DNA of 64,000 nt, taken from contig CALFMO010000028.1 in NCBI GenBank assembly GCA_937879855.1, forward strand, positions 124,001-188,000, read 5' to 3'. Positions 56,605 through 63,624 of the stretch are shown here, piece after piece (the first letter of the stretch is position 1; each line of letters opens with the position of its first letter). Below the pieces are notes generated by a model, which worked only from the letters and a program-made list of their open reading frames with translations, searched no databases and had not been told where the DNA came from. This stretch comes from an uncultured Acidobacteriaceae bacterium. Lineage in GTDB: Bacteria > Acidobacteriota > Terriglobia > Terriglobales > Acidobacteriaceae. The position numbers and the translations under genes were made by a program.

Positions 56605-58566
56605 CTAAGCTGCCGATCCTCCTTCCGTCAGTCCCGGGTCCATCAAAGCCCGCTTCAAGCGCATCGCCTCCTCGCCCAAAGCCGTTTTCTCTCGCAAATC
56701 AGCCGAACTGCCCAGCGCCTTCAAATCGCGCTGCACCTGTTCCAAACGCCGGCGAAGATGGATGCGCCGCAAAGCACGGACCGCGCCCTCCAGCCTTTCC
56801 GGAGTTAACTCCTCCTCTTCCTTCAGCAAGATCACGGCCAGCATCCGCCGATCACTTTCCGTTGCCGGCACTTGAAGAACATCGGCAAAGTCCGCCCCGA
56901 CGTTAAGCAGAGATTCGGCCAACGATTCAGTCGCCAGCCCGCGATGCAGGCCTTCGTTCTGCAAAACAAACTGCGCCTGCCGCGCTGGATCGAACTCTTC
57001 CTCGGCGCCGTCGCGAGCGGAAAGATGTTCTTCACCGGGCTGCATCTGCCGCACCGAAGCCAAAGCACGAATCAAAACTTTTTCGGCGTCGGTCACCTGC
57101 GCTTCCGCCGTAGCTCTTACGGCGGACGTCGCACGCGTTCCCGCCGCGTGCCGCAACTCTTGCCGCAACACCGCCGAATCGATTCCCAGCTTCTGTGCAA
57201 TCTCATGTGCCAGTTCGTCGCGCACGATGCGGCTGGGCACGCGCTGAATATGCGGCAAAAGATAATTCACCGCTTTCACTTTGCCCTCGGCGCTCCGCAC
57301 CGGGAATTGCGTGAGCGCCCGTTCGATGAGGTAGTCGAAATATTTTTGCGAATTCTTCAGCGCGGAGCCATACGCTTCTCTGCCTTTGCGCCGAATATAG
57401 AGATCGGGATCAAATCCCTGTTCGAGCGTCAACACCTTGATCTGGAATTCTTCTTCGACCAGCAGTCCCAGCGTGCGCTCTGTGGCCTTGGCGCCGGCAG
57501 TGTCGGGATCGAAGTTCACCACCACATTTTTGCTGAAGCGGCCGAGCAGCTTGGCCTGCAGTTCGGTGAACGCCGTGCCCGAACTGGCAATCACATTTTG
57601 GAACCCGGCGGCATAGACCGAGATGCAGTCCATCTGTCCTTCGACCAGGATCGCATAATCGAACTTCTTCACCCACTCCTTGGCGAGGTCCAGATTGAAG
57701 AGCACCTTGCCCTTGGAATAGATTGCCGTCTCCGGCGAATTCAAATATTTCGGCCCAGCCTTTTCGTCGGTCGCGAGAGTGCGTCCGGTGAATGCAATCA
57801 CCTTCCCCGCTTCGCTCGCGATGGGAAACATCACCCGGTTGCGGAATTTGGAATACATGGAAGCGGCTTCCGGCTTTCGGCTTCCGCGTTCCGCGCTCCG
57901 GCTTGAGTCAAAATCCCCGCCCTGTCCGTCCAAAGAGCGGACCGACAAGGACGGGGCACCCATGTTGTCGGGGCTTTTCGGAAGCCCTTCTTCCTGCTTC
58001 CACGAAAACAGCCCACTCTCGCGCAGCACCTCTTCGCTGAACTCTTCCTTCAGCCGATCACGCAGTAAAAACCCCGAGTCGGGCGCATACCCAATGCGGA
58101 AACGGGCAATCATTTCCGGACCAAGGCCGCGACCCGCCAGATATTCGCGCGCCCGTGCGCCTTCGGGACGCCGTAGACACTCCTGGAAAAAAACCACCGC
58201 GCGTTCATGTACATCGAGCAATTGCCCGCGCAATCGCGCTTCCCTGGCTTCCCCCGGAGTGGAATAAGCAGTCTTCGGCAGCGGAATTTCCAGCCTCTGC
58301 GCGATCATCCGCACGGCTTCGGGAAAGGTGATGTTTTCAATCTTCTGCACGAAGCTGAAAACGTCTCCCGAGAGGCCGCAGCCGAAGCAATGAAAAAACT
58401 GCCGCGTGGCATGCACCGAAAATGACGCCGTTTTCTCTCCGTGAAACGGACACAACCCCGCATAGTTCTGTGCCCCGGCCTTCTTGAGCTTGACGTAGTC
58501 GCCGATGATGCGGACGATGTCCGCCTGCTGCTTGACCGTGTACGCGAAATCGCCAGGGTTCGCCAT
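56605..58566 (-). CDS. dnaG: DNA primase DnaG, with an in-frame repeat insertion
   Basis: A 653-aa primase. The zinc domain is CPFHGEKTASFSV ... FHCFGCGLSGD. The TOPRIM core shows AILVEGQMD and VVNFDPDTAG. The C-terminal helicase-binding domain is present. Residues about 195-235 (from PKSPDNMGAPSLS to RGSRKPEAAS) lie where the family runs directly from ESGL to a YSKFRNRVMFPI-like segment, and they are encoded by palindromic repeat DNA at 57908-57961 plus word repeats to its left. The protein is about 50 residues longer than usual. All catalytic motifs are intact. Confidence 0.95.
   Translation of the reverse strand: MANPGDFAYTVKQQADIVRIIGDYVKLKKAGAQNYAGLCPFHGEKTASFSVHATRQFFHCFGCGLSGDVFSFVQKIENITFPEAVRMIAQRLEIPLPKTAYSTPGEAREARLRGQLLDVHERAVVFFQECLRRPEGARAREYLAGRGLGPEMIARFRIGYAPDSGFLLRDRLKEEFSEEVLRESGLFSWKQEEGLPKSPDNMGAPSLSVRSLDGQGGDFDSSRSAERGSRKPEAASMYSKFRNRVMFPIASEAGKVIAFTGRTLATDEKAGPKYLNSPETAIYSKGKVLFNLDLAKEWVKKFDYAILVEGQMDCISVYAAGFQNVIASSGTAFTELQAKLLGRFSKNVVVNFDPDTAGAKATERTLGLLVEEEFQIKVLTLEQGFDPDLYIRRKGREAYGSALKNSQKYFDYLIERALTQFPVRSAEGKVKAVNYLLPHIQRVPSRIVRDELAHEIAQKLGIDSAVLRQELRHAAGTRATSAVRATAEAQVTDAEKVLIRALASVRQMQPGEEHLSARDGAEEEFDPARQAQFVLQNEGLHRGLATESLAESLLNVGADFADVLQVPATESDRRMLAVILLKEEEELTPERLEGAVRALRRIHLRRRLEQVQRDLKALGSSADLREKTALGEEAMRLKRALMDPGLTEGGSAA
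57865..57961. repeat. palindromic repeat, TCAAAATCCCCGCCCTGTC type, copy 2 (inside dnaG)
   Basis: TCAAAATCCCCGCCCTGTCC ... GACAAGGACGGGGCACC (57908-57961) is a long hairpin related to the intergenic copy at 28073-28120. To its left (57865-57907) come short words such as CGGCTTTCGGCTTCCGCG. The whole stretch is open in the dnaG frame. Confidence 0.8.
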
Positions 58567-58730
58567 CTTCTTCAGTAGCCAGGGACAGAACTCTCCGCAG
58601 GAATTGTGACCTAGGAAAGGGGCCGAATTGACTATACCGGAGCAACTTTACTGTGGAGAAATTGTGGAAGAGTGGTTTATTCAGTTAATCAACGAGCAAA
58701 AACAGACTTTATTCGCAAATCGAGCCACCT

Positions 58731-58795
58731 AGTCGTGCTGAGCGAAGGGTGGCCATTCGTTTGCGAATGGCCATTCAGAGTCGAAGCATCCCTAT
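58731..58795. repeat. dispersed repeat, CGTGCTGAGCGAAGG...AGTCGAAGCATCCC type
   Basis: AGTCGTGCTGAGCGAAGG, the perfect hairpin TGGCCATTCG-TTTG-CGAATGGCCA and AGTCGAAGCATCCCTATC together form a unit of a well-known dispersed type in Acidobacteria-like genomes. It lies just upstream of the nucleotidyltransferase and argues for its later start. Confidence 0.75.
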
Positions 58796-58872
58796 CTCGG
58801 CTGTATCTCCGGGTTACATTCAACTCCATTCCGATTTTGCCGATAGGATTCCAGAGGGCTGGTTTCCGAGCC

Positions 58873-59664
58873 GTGCTTACGGTTGATCAATACGCCGCCT
58901 CGATTGTCGAGAAATATCGCATCGTTCCCGACACAAGTTCCACTTCGCACCACGCTGCCGACAAGTTAGTCCCCCTGCTTAAGCAATGGGCAAAACAATA
59001 CTTGCAGGGGCTAACGCTTTCAGGCGCGTATGCCAAGAATACGGCCATCAGCCTGTCGTCGCACGTTGACCTTCTGATCGCGCTCAGCCCGATTCCCGGC
59101 ATGGACATGAAGACGATCTTCTGGAACCTGTTCAAATATCTGAGCGACCAGGACCTGCATCCCCGCACTCGCGATGTTTCGATCCGATTGGAGACTTGTG
59201 GCGCGGGCGCCCTCGCTCGCGAAGCCGGGGCTGTTTCCGTCGACCTGATTCCTGTCTGCCGTGAACGCCAGACCCCGGGCAACGACCTGTTTAACAAGCG
59301 ATCCGGCCAGGCCGTTCACACCGACGTTACCCGGCACGTTCACCTGATCGCCAACTCCGGGCGCCAACAAGAAATTTGCGCTGTGAAAATCTGGCGCGAG
59401 CGCATGTCGCTGGATTTCCCTTCGCTCTACCTGGAACTCACCGTGCTGCGCGCCTTAGGAGCGGAACGATTTGGCCAGTTGGCGGACAACGTTCTTGCCG
59501 TGTTCCGCTATCTCTCCAGTAAATTTGAGCAGTCCGTCATCGCCGATCCCGCCAACTCGGGCAACATTCTTTCCAACGACCTTTCTGCATCGGACAAAAA
59601 GGCCATTGCCAAAGCCGCGCGCGATGCACTCTATGATGAGAACTGGAAGAAGATCCTCTGGTAA
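58873..59664 (+). CDS. OAS/CD-NTase-like nucleotidyltransferase-fold protein
   Basis: About 263 aa. The core motif LSGAYAKNTAISLSSHVDLLIAL has the Gly-Ser/Ala-Tyr ... Thr-Ala-Ile layout of the nucleotidyltransferase fold, and the third strand is AVSVDLIPV. In relatives the first strand reads D-x-D; here it is H-V-D, so one metal ligand is His. The C-terminal helical domain (YLELTVLRAL, SKFEQSVIADPANSGNIL) resembles OAS1/CD-NTase C-termini. A nine-residue CGAGALARE repeat precedes the third strand. The GTG start 58873 was preferred over 58672, which runs through a repeat. No effector gene of a CBASS system is adjacent. Confidence 0.6.
   Translation: MLTVDQYAASIVEKYRIVPDTSSTSHHAADKLVPLLKQWAKQYLQGLTLSGAYAKNTAISLSSHVDLLIALSPIPGMDMKTIFWNLFKYLSDQDLHPRTRDVSIRLETCGAGALAREAGAVSVDLIPVCRERQTPGNDLFNKRSGQAVHTDVTRHVHLIANSGRQQEICAVKIWRERMSLDFPSLYLELTVLRALGAERFGQLADNVLAVFRYLSSKFEQSVIADPANSGNILSNDLSASDKKAIAKAARDALYDENWKKILW
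59197..59224. repeat. palindromic repeat, TGTGGCGCGGGCGCC type, copy 1 (inside nucleotidyltransferase)
   Basis: TGTGGCGCGGGCGCCCTCGC is read as CGAGALARE. Identical or near-identical copies are at 60150-60176 and 61464-61489, all in coding sequence and in the same frame. Confidence 0.85.
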
Positions 59665-59716
59665 GCTCCTGCTGCAAGTTTCCTTGCCGGAGGTTCTGCA
59701 GTTAAACGCTTTGTTT

Positions 59717-59747
59717 GTTGAGAGCTGATAGCTGAGGGCTGAGAGCT
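59717..59747. repeat. word-repeat stretch (GAGAGCTGATAGCTGAGGG type)
   Basis: GAGAGCTGATAGCTGAGGGC followed by TGAGAGCTC is a short tandem-like word repeat between the nucleotidyltransferase and rpmE, of the same style as 53943-53982. Confidence 0.55.
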
Positions 59748-59816
59748 CTTCCTCGTTGCTGAATCCCCGGACAATCCAGTAGAATCTAATGATTCGAGTC
59801 GAGATTGGAACCCCAT

Positions 59817-60035
59817 ATGAAACCAGCTATTCATCCCGCATATAACGAAGTGCGCGTGCATTGCGCGTGCGGCAATACATTTATGACCCGCTCCACTCAT
59901 AAGGGCGACATCGGCGTAGAAATCTGCTCCAACTGCCATCCCTTCTTCACCGGCAAGCAGAAATTGATGGATACCGCCGGCCGCGTGGAGCGCTTCCGCC
60001 GCAAGTACGCCAAAGCAGAAACGGCGAAGAAGTAA
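59817..60035 (+). CDS. rpmE: 50S ribosomal protein L31 (zinc-type)
   Basis: A 72-aa ribosomal protein. CACGNTFMTRST and ICSNCHPFFTGKQK are diagnostic; the CxC and CxxC pairs make it the zinc-binding (C+) form. The ATG at 59817 matches the usual MKxxIHPxY start. It binds at the 50S/30S bridge. A terminator-like hairpin follows at about 60074. Confidence 0.97.
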   Translation: MKPAIHPAYNEVRVHCACGNTFMTRSTHKGDIGVEICSNCHPFFTGKQKLMDTAGRVERFRRKYAKAETAKK

Positions 60036-60073
60036 GCCAGGGATTAACGCGGATTCTCACGGATTGAATAATT

Positions 60074-60105
60074 CAAGCCCTCGCCCCGGCGGGGGCTGTT
60101 TTGTG
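60074..60105 (+). terminator. terminator-like hairpin after rpmE
   Basis: AGCCCTCGCC-CCGGC-GGGGGCT is followed by GTTTTGTGT on the plus strand, about 40 bp beyond the rpmE stop. The T-tract is short. Confidence 0.6.
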
Positions 60106-60125
60106 TCGGCCTGTAGAATAAGACC

Positions 60126-61496
60126 ATGCGCAAGTTCTGGGACAACTCGTGTGGCGCGGGCGCCCTCGCCCGCGACGCAGCGCCACTGCAGCCCGTCCCC
60201 GCCACCCTCAGGATCGGCAACGTGACCATCTCCCCTGCGACCGTGCTCGCGCCCATGGCCGGCGTCACCGACACTGTCTTCCGCCGCTTCATCCGCAACC
60301 TCGGTGGATGCGGCCTTATCATGACCGAGTTCACTTCGGCCGACGGCGTGCTCCGCAAAAAAGATCAGAAGGCCAAGCGCTACCTCCACTTCTACGAGGA
60401 CGAGCACCCGATTTCGGCGCAGCTTTTTGGCAGCGATCCGCGCGTGATGGCCGAGGCCGCCCGCATGGTCGAGGGCCTGGGCTTCGACCTGGTCGATCTG
60501 AATCTGGGATGTCCCGCCAAAAAAGTCGTCAAATGCAACGGAGGCTCCGGCCTGCTGCGCGATCTCCCCGCCATCGGCAAAATTTTCGAAGCCGTGCGCG
60601 CCGCCGTGACAATTCCCTTCACCGTGAAATTCCGCGCCGGATGGAACGACGAAGAAATCGTCTGCGTAGAACTGGCCCGCATGGCGGAATCTTGCGGCCT
60701 GGCCGCGGTCGCGCTGCACGCCCGCACTCGCGAAATGGGATACAGCGGCAACGCCCGCTGGGAGTGGATCGCCGCCATAAAAGATGCAGTGAAGATTCCG
60801 GTCATCGGCAACGGCGACATCCGCAGCCCCGAAGACGCCTGCGCCATGGTCACGCAAACCGGATGCGACGCAGTCATGATCGGCCGCACCGCCCCGTCCA
60901 ACCCATGGATCTTCCGCCAGATCGAACAGTACTGCGGCCACGTAGCGGCGGACGCATTCGTCCGCCCGCCAAAGCGAAGCTCGACGGAGTTCGACGATAG
61001 CATCGCAAAAACTGTCGTTTGCCTGACAGGAGACGGATGCAACCGGGAAGGGCACGACTTCAGTCGTGCCGAAAACGCCGCCTACTTGTCTTCGGCTTTA
61101 GCTGCTGAGGCCAGCTTCTCTGTTCACAACGACGCGCCCTCAGGGGCTAAAGCCCGACAGTTTACGGCTCTTAGCGGCACGGCTGAAGCCGTGCCCTTCC
61201 CTTCGGCGCCCGCTGTGAGAATTTCCGCGGGACAAAAGCTCTACGACGAGCCCTCCGAGACCGACCGCTACCAGATGATCCGCACCTACTTCCAGATGCT
61301 GATCGAAGAAGAACTCCCCGATGCCGTCGGCAAAATGAAGCAGTTCGCCAGCTGGTTCACCCACGGAGTTCCCGGCGGCGCCGCCCTGCGCAAAGCCATC
61401 TACGAATCAAAAAGCGCCCCGGAAATTCTGGTGCGCGTAGAGGAATTCTTCGAAGCCAGGCTGTGTGGCGCGGGCGCCCTCGCCCGCGAAACCTGA
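60126..61496 (+). CDS. dusB: tRNA-dihydrouridine synthase DusB, with several in-frame repeat insertions
   Basis: A 456-aa FMN enzyme reducing uridines in tRNA. Family segments: LAPMAGVTDTVFRRF, NLGCPAKKVVKCNGGSGLL with the catalytic Cys, HARTREMGYSG, and IGNGDIRSPEDA with GRTAPSNPW. It is about 110 residues longer than usual. Four repeat segments add most of the excess: residues 9-17 (CGAGALARD), about 272-282, about 307-359, and 447-455 (CGAGALARE, followed by Thr and the stop). The catalytic core before residue 270 is undisturbed. The start could be later, but the in-frame repeat at the N-terminus leaves no better one. Confidence 0.93.
   Translation: MRKFWDNSCGAGALARDAAPLQPVPATLRIGNVTISPATVLAPMAGVTDTVFRRFIRNLGGCGLIMTEFTSADGVLRKKDQKAKRYLHFYEDEHPISAQLFGSDPRVMAEAARMVEGLGFDLVDLNLGCPAKKVVKCNGGSGLLRDLPAIGKIFEAVRAAVTIPFTVKFRAGWNDEEIVCVELARMAESCGLAAVALHARTREMGYSGNARWEWIAAIKDAVKIPVIGNGDIRSPEDACAMVTQTGCDAVMIGRTAPSNPWIFRQIEQYCGHVAADAFVRPPKRSSTEFDDSIAKTVVCLTGDGCNREGHDFSRAENAAYLSSALAAEASFSVHNDAPSGAKARQFTALSGTAEAVPFPSAPAVRISAGQKLYDEPSETDRYQMIRTYFQMLIEEELPDAVGKMKQFASWFTHGVPGGAALRKAIYESKSAPEILVRVEEFFEARLCGAGALARET
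60150..60176. repeat. palindromic repeat, TGTGGCGCGGGCGCC type, copy 2 (dusB start)
   Basis: TGTGGCGCGGGCGCCCTCGC CCGCG is read in frame as CGAGALARD, eight codons after the dusB start. Confidence 0.85.
60939..60970. repeat. palindromic repeat, GCGGACGCATTCGTCCGC type, copy 2 (inside dusB)
   Basis: CACGTAGCGGCGGACGCATT CGTCCGCCCGCC is read as HVAADAFVRPP. It matches the copy after rpoD at 54613-54645 on the opposite strand. Confidence 0.8.
61044..61203. repeat. 160-bp double palindromic element (BIME-like) inside dusB
   Basis: The left unit GGGAAGGGCACGACTTCAG with hairpin to AGTCGTGCC, then GGCTTTAGCTGCTGAGG, is mirrored by the right unit CCTCAGGGGCTAAAGCC, then GGCACGGCTGAAGCCGTGCC and CTTCCC. 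Each half is itself a hairpin, and the halves are inverted relative to each other. The single unit at 23914-23981 is the same family. The element is open in the dusB frame for about 53 codons. Confidence 0.9.
61464..61489. repeat. palindromic repeat, TGTGGCGCGGGCGCC type, copy 3 (dusB end)
   Basis: TGTGGCGCGGGCGCCCTCGC CCGCGA is read as CGAGALARE; one Thr codon and the dusB stop follow. Confidence 0.85.
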
Positions 61497-61583
61497 GAAT
61501 CAGCAAATGGCTAATGTCGGAAAAAGGTAGAGTGGCCAACACCCGCTAGTCCTAGGTGGGGGAGCCCCATCGCAATGGTCGCC

Positions 61584-62324
61584 TTACTTCGGATACCAAT
61601 CCAGCACCCGCACCTCAATGCCGCTCCCCTCCAGCCCTTTCTGAAATACCGCAAGGTCGGAACCATGAAAGTGATACGGGATCACGACCTTGGGATGGAA
61701 GGCTTTCACTGCGTCCGCGGCCTCTTCCGGAGGCATGGTGTAGGGCAGATTCATGCACACGAAGGCGACATCGATATTCTTGAGAGCGCGCATTTCTGGA
61801 ACGCCTTCGGTGTCGCCCGAGAAATAAAAACGCTTGCCGCCGTAGGTGAGAACGTAGCCGTTGCCGCGTCCCTTGTCATGAAAAAATTTCCCGGGTGCGG
61901 GGCCGCGCTTCAGGTTGTAGGCAGGAATCGCTTCGATGGTCCAGCCTTGCCAGTTCTTCGTTTCACCGTTGGCAATGGGCTTGGCGGAGGTCACAGTCTG
62001 GACAACTGCCGGTGCCGCCAGAATCTCCGTGTCCGCTTTGCTGATTTGTTGAATCCAATCGGGGTCCATGTGGTCCCCATGAATGTCGGTAATCAGAATG
62101 AGGTCTGCTTTGGGAAGCCCTGCAAGCTTGGCGGGCTTCGCGGGATCGAGATAGATCGTCTTCCCTCCGGCCTCAATCAGCGTGCTGGCATGGTAGAGAG
62201 GAGTGATCTTGACGGGCCCAGACGACGTCGAGAAGACCTGCGCCTCGGCGGCGGCGCGCGCCAGAGGCGGCAGTGCGACCTGGAAAGCGAAAAGGGAAGA
62301 GAGAACAATCATGGCTAGTTTCAT
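61584..62324 (-). CDS. secreted MBL-fold metallo-hydrolase
   Basis: A 246-aa metallo-beta-lactamase-fold protein with a signal peptide (MIVLSSLFAFQVALPPLARA). The zinc motif is TDIHGDHMD, where the first His of HxHxDH is Asp; further ligands may be in FSGDTEG and IPYHFHGSD. The group resembles UPF0173/UlaG-like hydrolases. The substrate is unknown. It is the next minus-strand gene downstream of the RHS-like gene, 54 bp from its stop. Confidence 0.87.
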   Translation of the reverse strand: MKLAMIVLSSLFAFQVALPPLARAAAEAQVFSTSSGPVKITPLYHASTLIEAGGKTIYLDPAKPAKLAGLPKADLILITDIHGDHMDPDWIQQISKADTEILAAPAVVQTVTSAKPIANGETKNWQGWTIEAIPAYNLKRGPAPGKFFHDKGRGNGYVLTYGGKRFYFSGDTEGVPEMRALKNIDVAFVCMNLPYTMPPEEAADAVKAFHPKVVIPYHFHGSDLAVFQKGLEGSGIEVRVLDWYPK

Positions 62325-62378
62325 GAGATCCTCGCAACAATGCTTGTATCTCAGATAGATGGGCGCGCCGTCAATCGC

Positions 62379-63551
62379 CTACTTCTGTTCCACCAATCGC
62401 CCATCTCGAAACACAAACACTTTCTTCTCTCCCTGGGGCAGCGTGACTGTGGTCTGTAAAACTTCCCTCTCATTCAATCGATACTCATAGCGATAGACTT
62501 CTCCATCTGTCAGCATTTGCTCCGTGACCCTTCCATTTGAAAACTTATTTCTAAGGAGAACATTCCAGTCGCCGTCAAGAACCGCACTCAGAAGCCACGG
62601 ATCGTGGTCACCTCCCCTCATAAGCCGCTGGTACTCGAACCGGTACAGGACGTGAGACCCGTCACTCACGATATTTACGTGCCCATCATTGCCGTAGGAA
62701 TAGTTGCGGATATGACCTGCATCGTCGTGCGCTTCGACAATTCGATCGGCAGCATCGTACTTGCAAGTGATCGTACGTCCGCTCGGCGAAACTAACTTTT
62801 CCAGGTTTCTCACTCTGCTTCTTTTCAGTTGAATGCGGTGACCTTTCGCATCTACCATCTCAATCGCGGCGCCTTGTGCAAAATTCTTCGCGAAGTAAGC
62901 TTCCGGAAAATAGATCTTCCGTCCATCGCGAAAAGTCATGGTCCAGCCATTGCCATTCCACGCTGTCATGGCTCCGTAGAACTCCGAAGACGACTGATCG
63001 TGTCGGAAAACAGCGTCCGCGTAGCCTGTCCCTTTCGAGACGCGCGGCATGTAGACCTGATAACCATCCTCTAGATTCAGCACCTGATAGGTGTAAGGAA
63101 ATCTCGTTCCCGTAGGACAGATGTCATAAGGATGGTTCGTACCGACCCCAAACGCACGGCGGTGAGGGTCCCAGGCGAAGTACGTTCGCGTAAGCGACAA
63201 GGGCATGACATCCGACACGAAGAGATCGGTCTGCAGCAGTTTGAAATTCCCGTTCCGAAGGTTCACGACGAATTCATTCACTGGCGCATTGTGCGTAACA
63301 GTCGGCTTAACCATCGAGATCGAAGTTTTGAACTGCATCGGGCTGGCTCCCGCAATTGGCGAAATCACTAACCAGGGCTGAGACCCGTCCCACGCCGGAG
63401 GTGAATCCGTGAATGGCAGTAATTCCACTCTCACAGGCGGAAACGGCCGCTTCGATAAAAACAAGAACTCGGAACAACCAAGCAACCCGAGCAGCAAGGC
63501 CCACTTCCACAGGGGCGGATGCCAAAACTTGTTTTTACTTCCTCGATCCAC
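62379..63551 (-). CDS. membrane-anchored RHS/YD-repeat-like protein
   Basis: A 390-aa protein with one N-terminal membrane segment (LWKWALLLGLLGCSEFLFL), perhaps a lipoprotein by LLGCS. A DUF6531-like region follows (FVVNLRNGNFKLLQTDLFVSD, LSLTRTYFAWDPHRRAFGVG). RHS/YD-type repeats come next (ITCKYDAADRIVEAHDDAGH, IRNYSYGNDGHV). It lacks the long repeat array and toxin tip of polymorphic toxins. The GTG start follows GGAGG at 6 nt. The function is unknown. Confidence 0.7.
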   Translation of the reverse strand: MDRGSKNKFWHPPLWKWALLLGLLGCSEFLFLSKRPFPPVRVELLPFTDSPPAWDGSQPWLVISPIAGASPMQFKTSISMVKPTVTHNAPVNEFVVNLRNGNFKLLQTDLFVSDVMPLSLTRTYFAWDPHRRAFGVGTNHPYDICPTGTRFPYTYQVLNLEDGYQVYMPRVSKGTGYADAVFRHDQSSSEFYGAMTAWNGNGWTMTFRDGRKIYFPEAYFAKNFAQGAAIEMVDAKGHRIQLKRSRVRNLEKLVSPSGRTITCKYDAADRIVEAHDDAGHIRNYSYGNDGHVNIVSDGSHVLYRFEYQRLMRGGDHDPWLLSAVLDGDWNVLLRNKFSNGRVTEQMLTDGEVYRYEYRLNEREVLQTTVTLPQGEKKVFVFRDGRLVEQK

Positions 63552-63569
63552 AACAGCCTCCGATGTCCT

Positions 63570-63600
63570 TGAAAAACAGAAGGCGGCCCGCAGGCCGCCT
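63570..63600 (-). terminator. fusA terminator
   Basis: AGGCGGCC-CGCA-GGCCGCCT is a perfect 8-bp hairpin 25 bp after the fusA stop on the minus strand, followed by TCTGTTTTTC. It separates fusA from the RHS-like gene. Confidence 0.75.
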
Positions 63601-63624
63601 GCTCGCAGCTCGGTACTCCCTACC

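Noticed and set aside
58672..58872. N-terminal extension of the nucleotidyltransferase
   Set aside because: It is read through a dispersed repeat (58731-58795) and adds no fold; the GTG at 58873 opens directly into the helical start of the fold.
58873..59664. A CBASS anti-phage operon
   Set aside because: The nucleotidyltransferase-like gene is followed by rpmE and dusB, and no effector, E1/E2, JAB or HORMA/TRIP13 gene is nearby.
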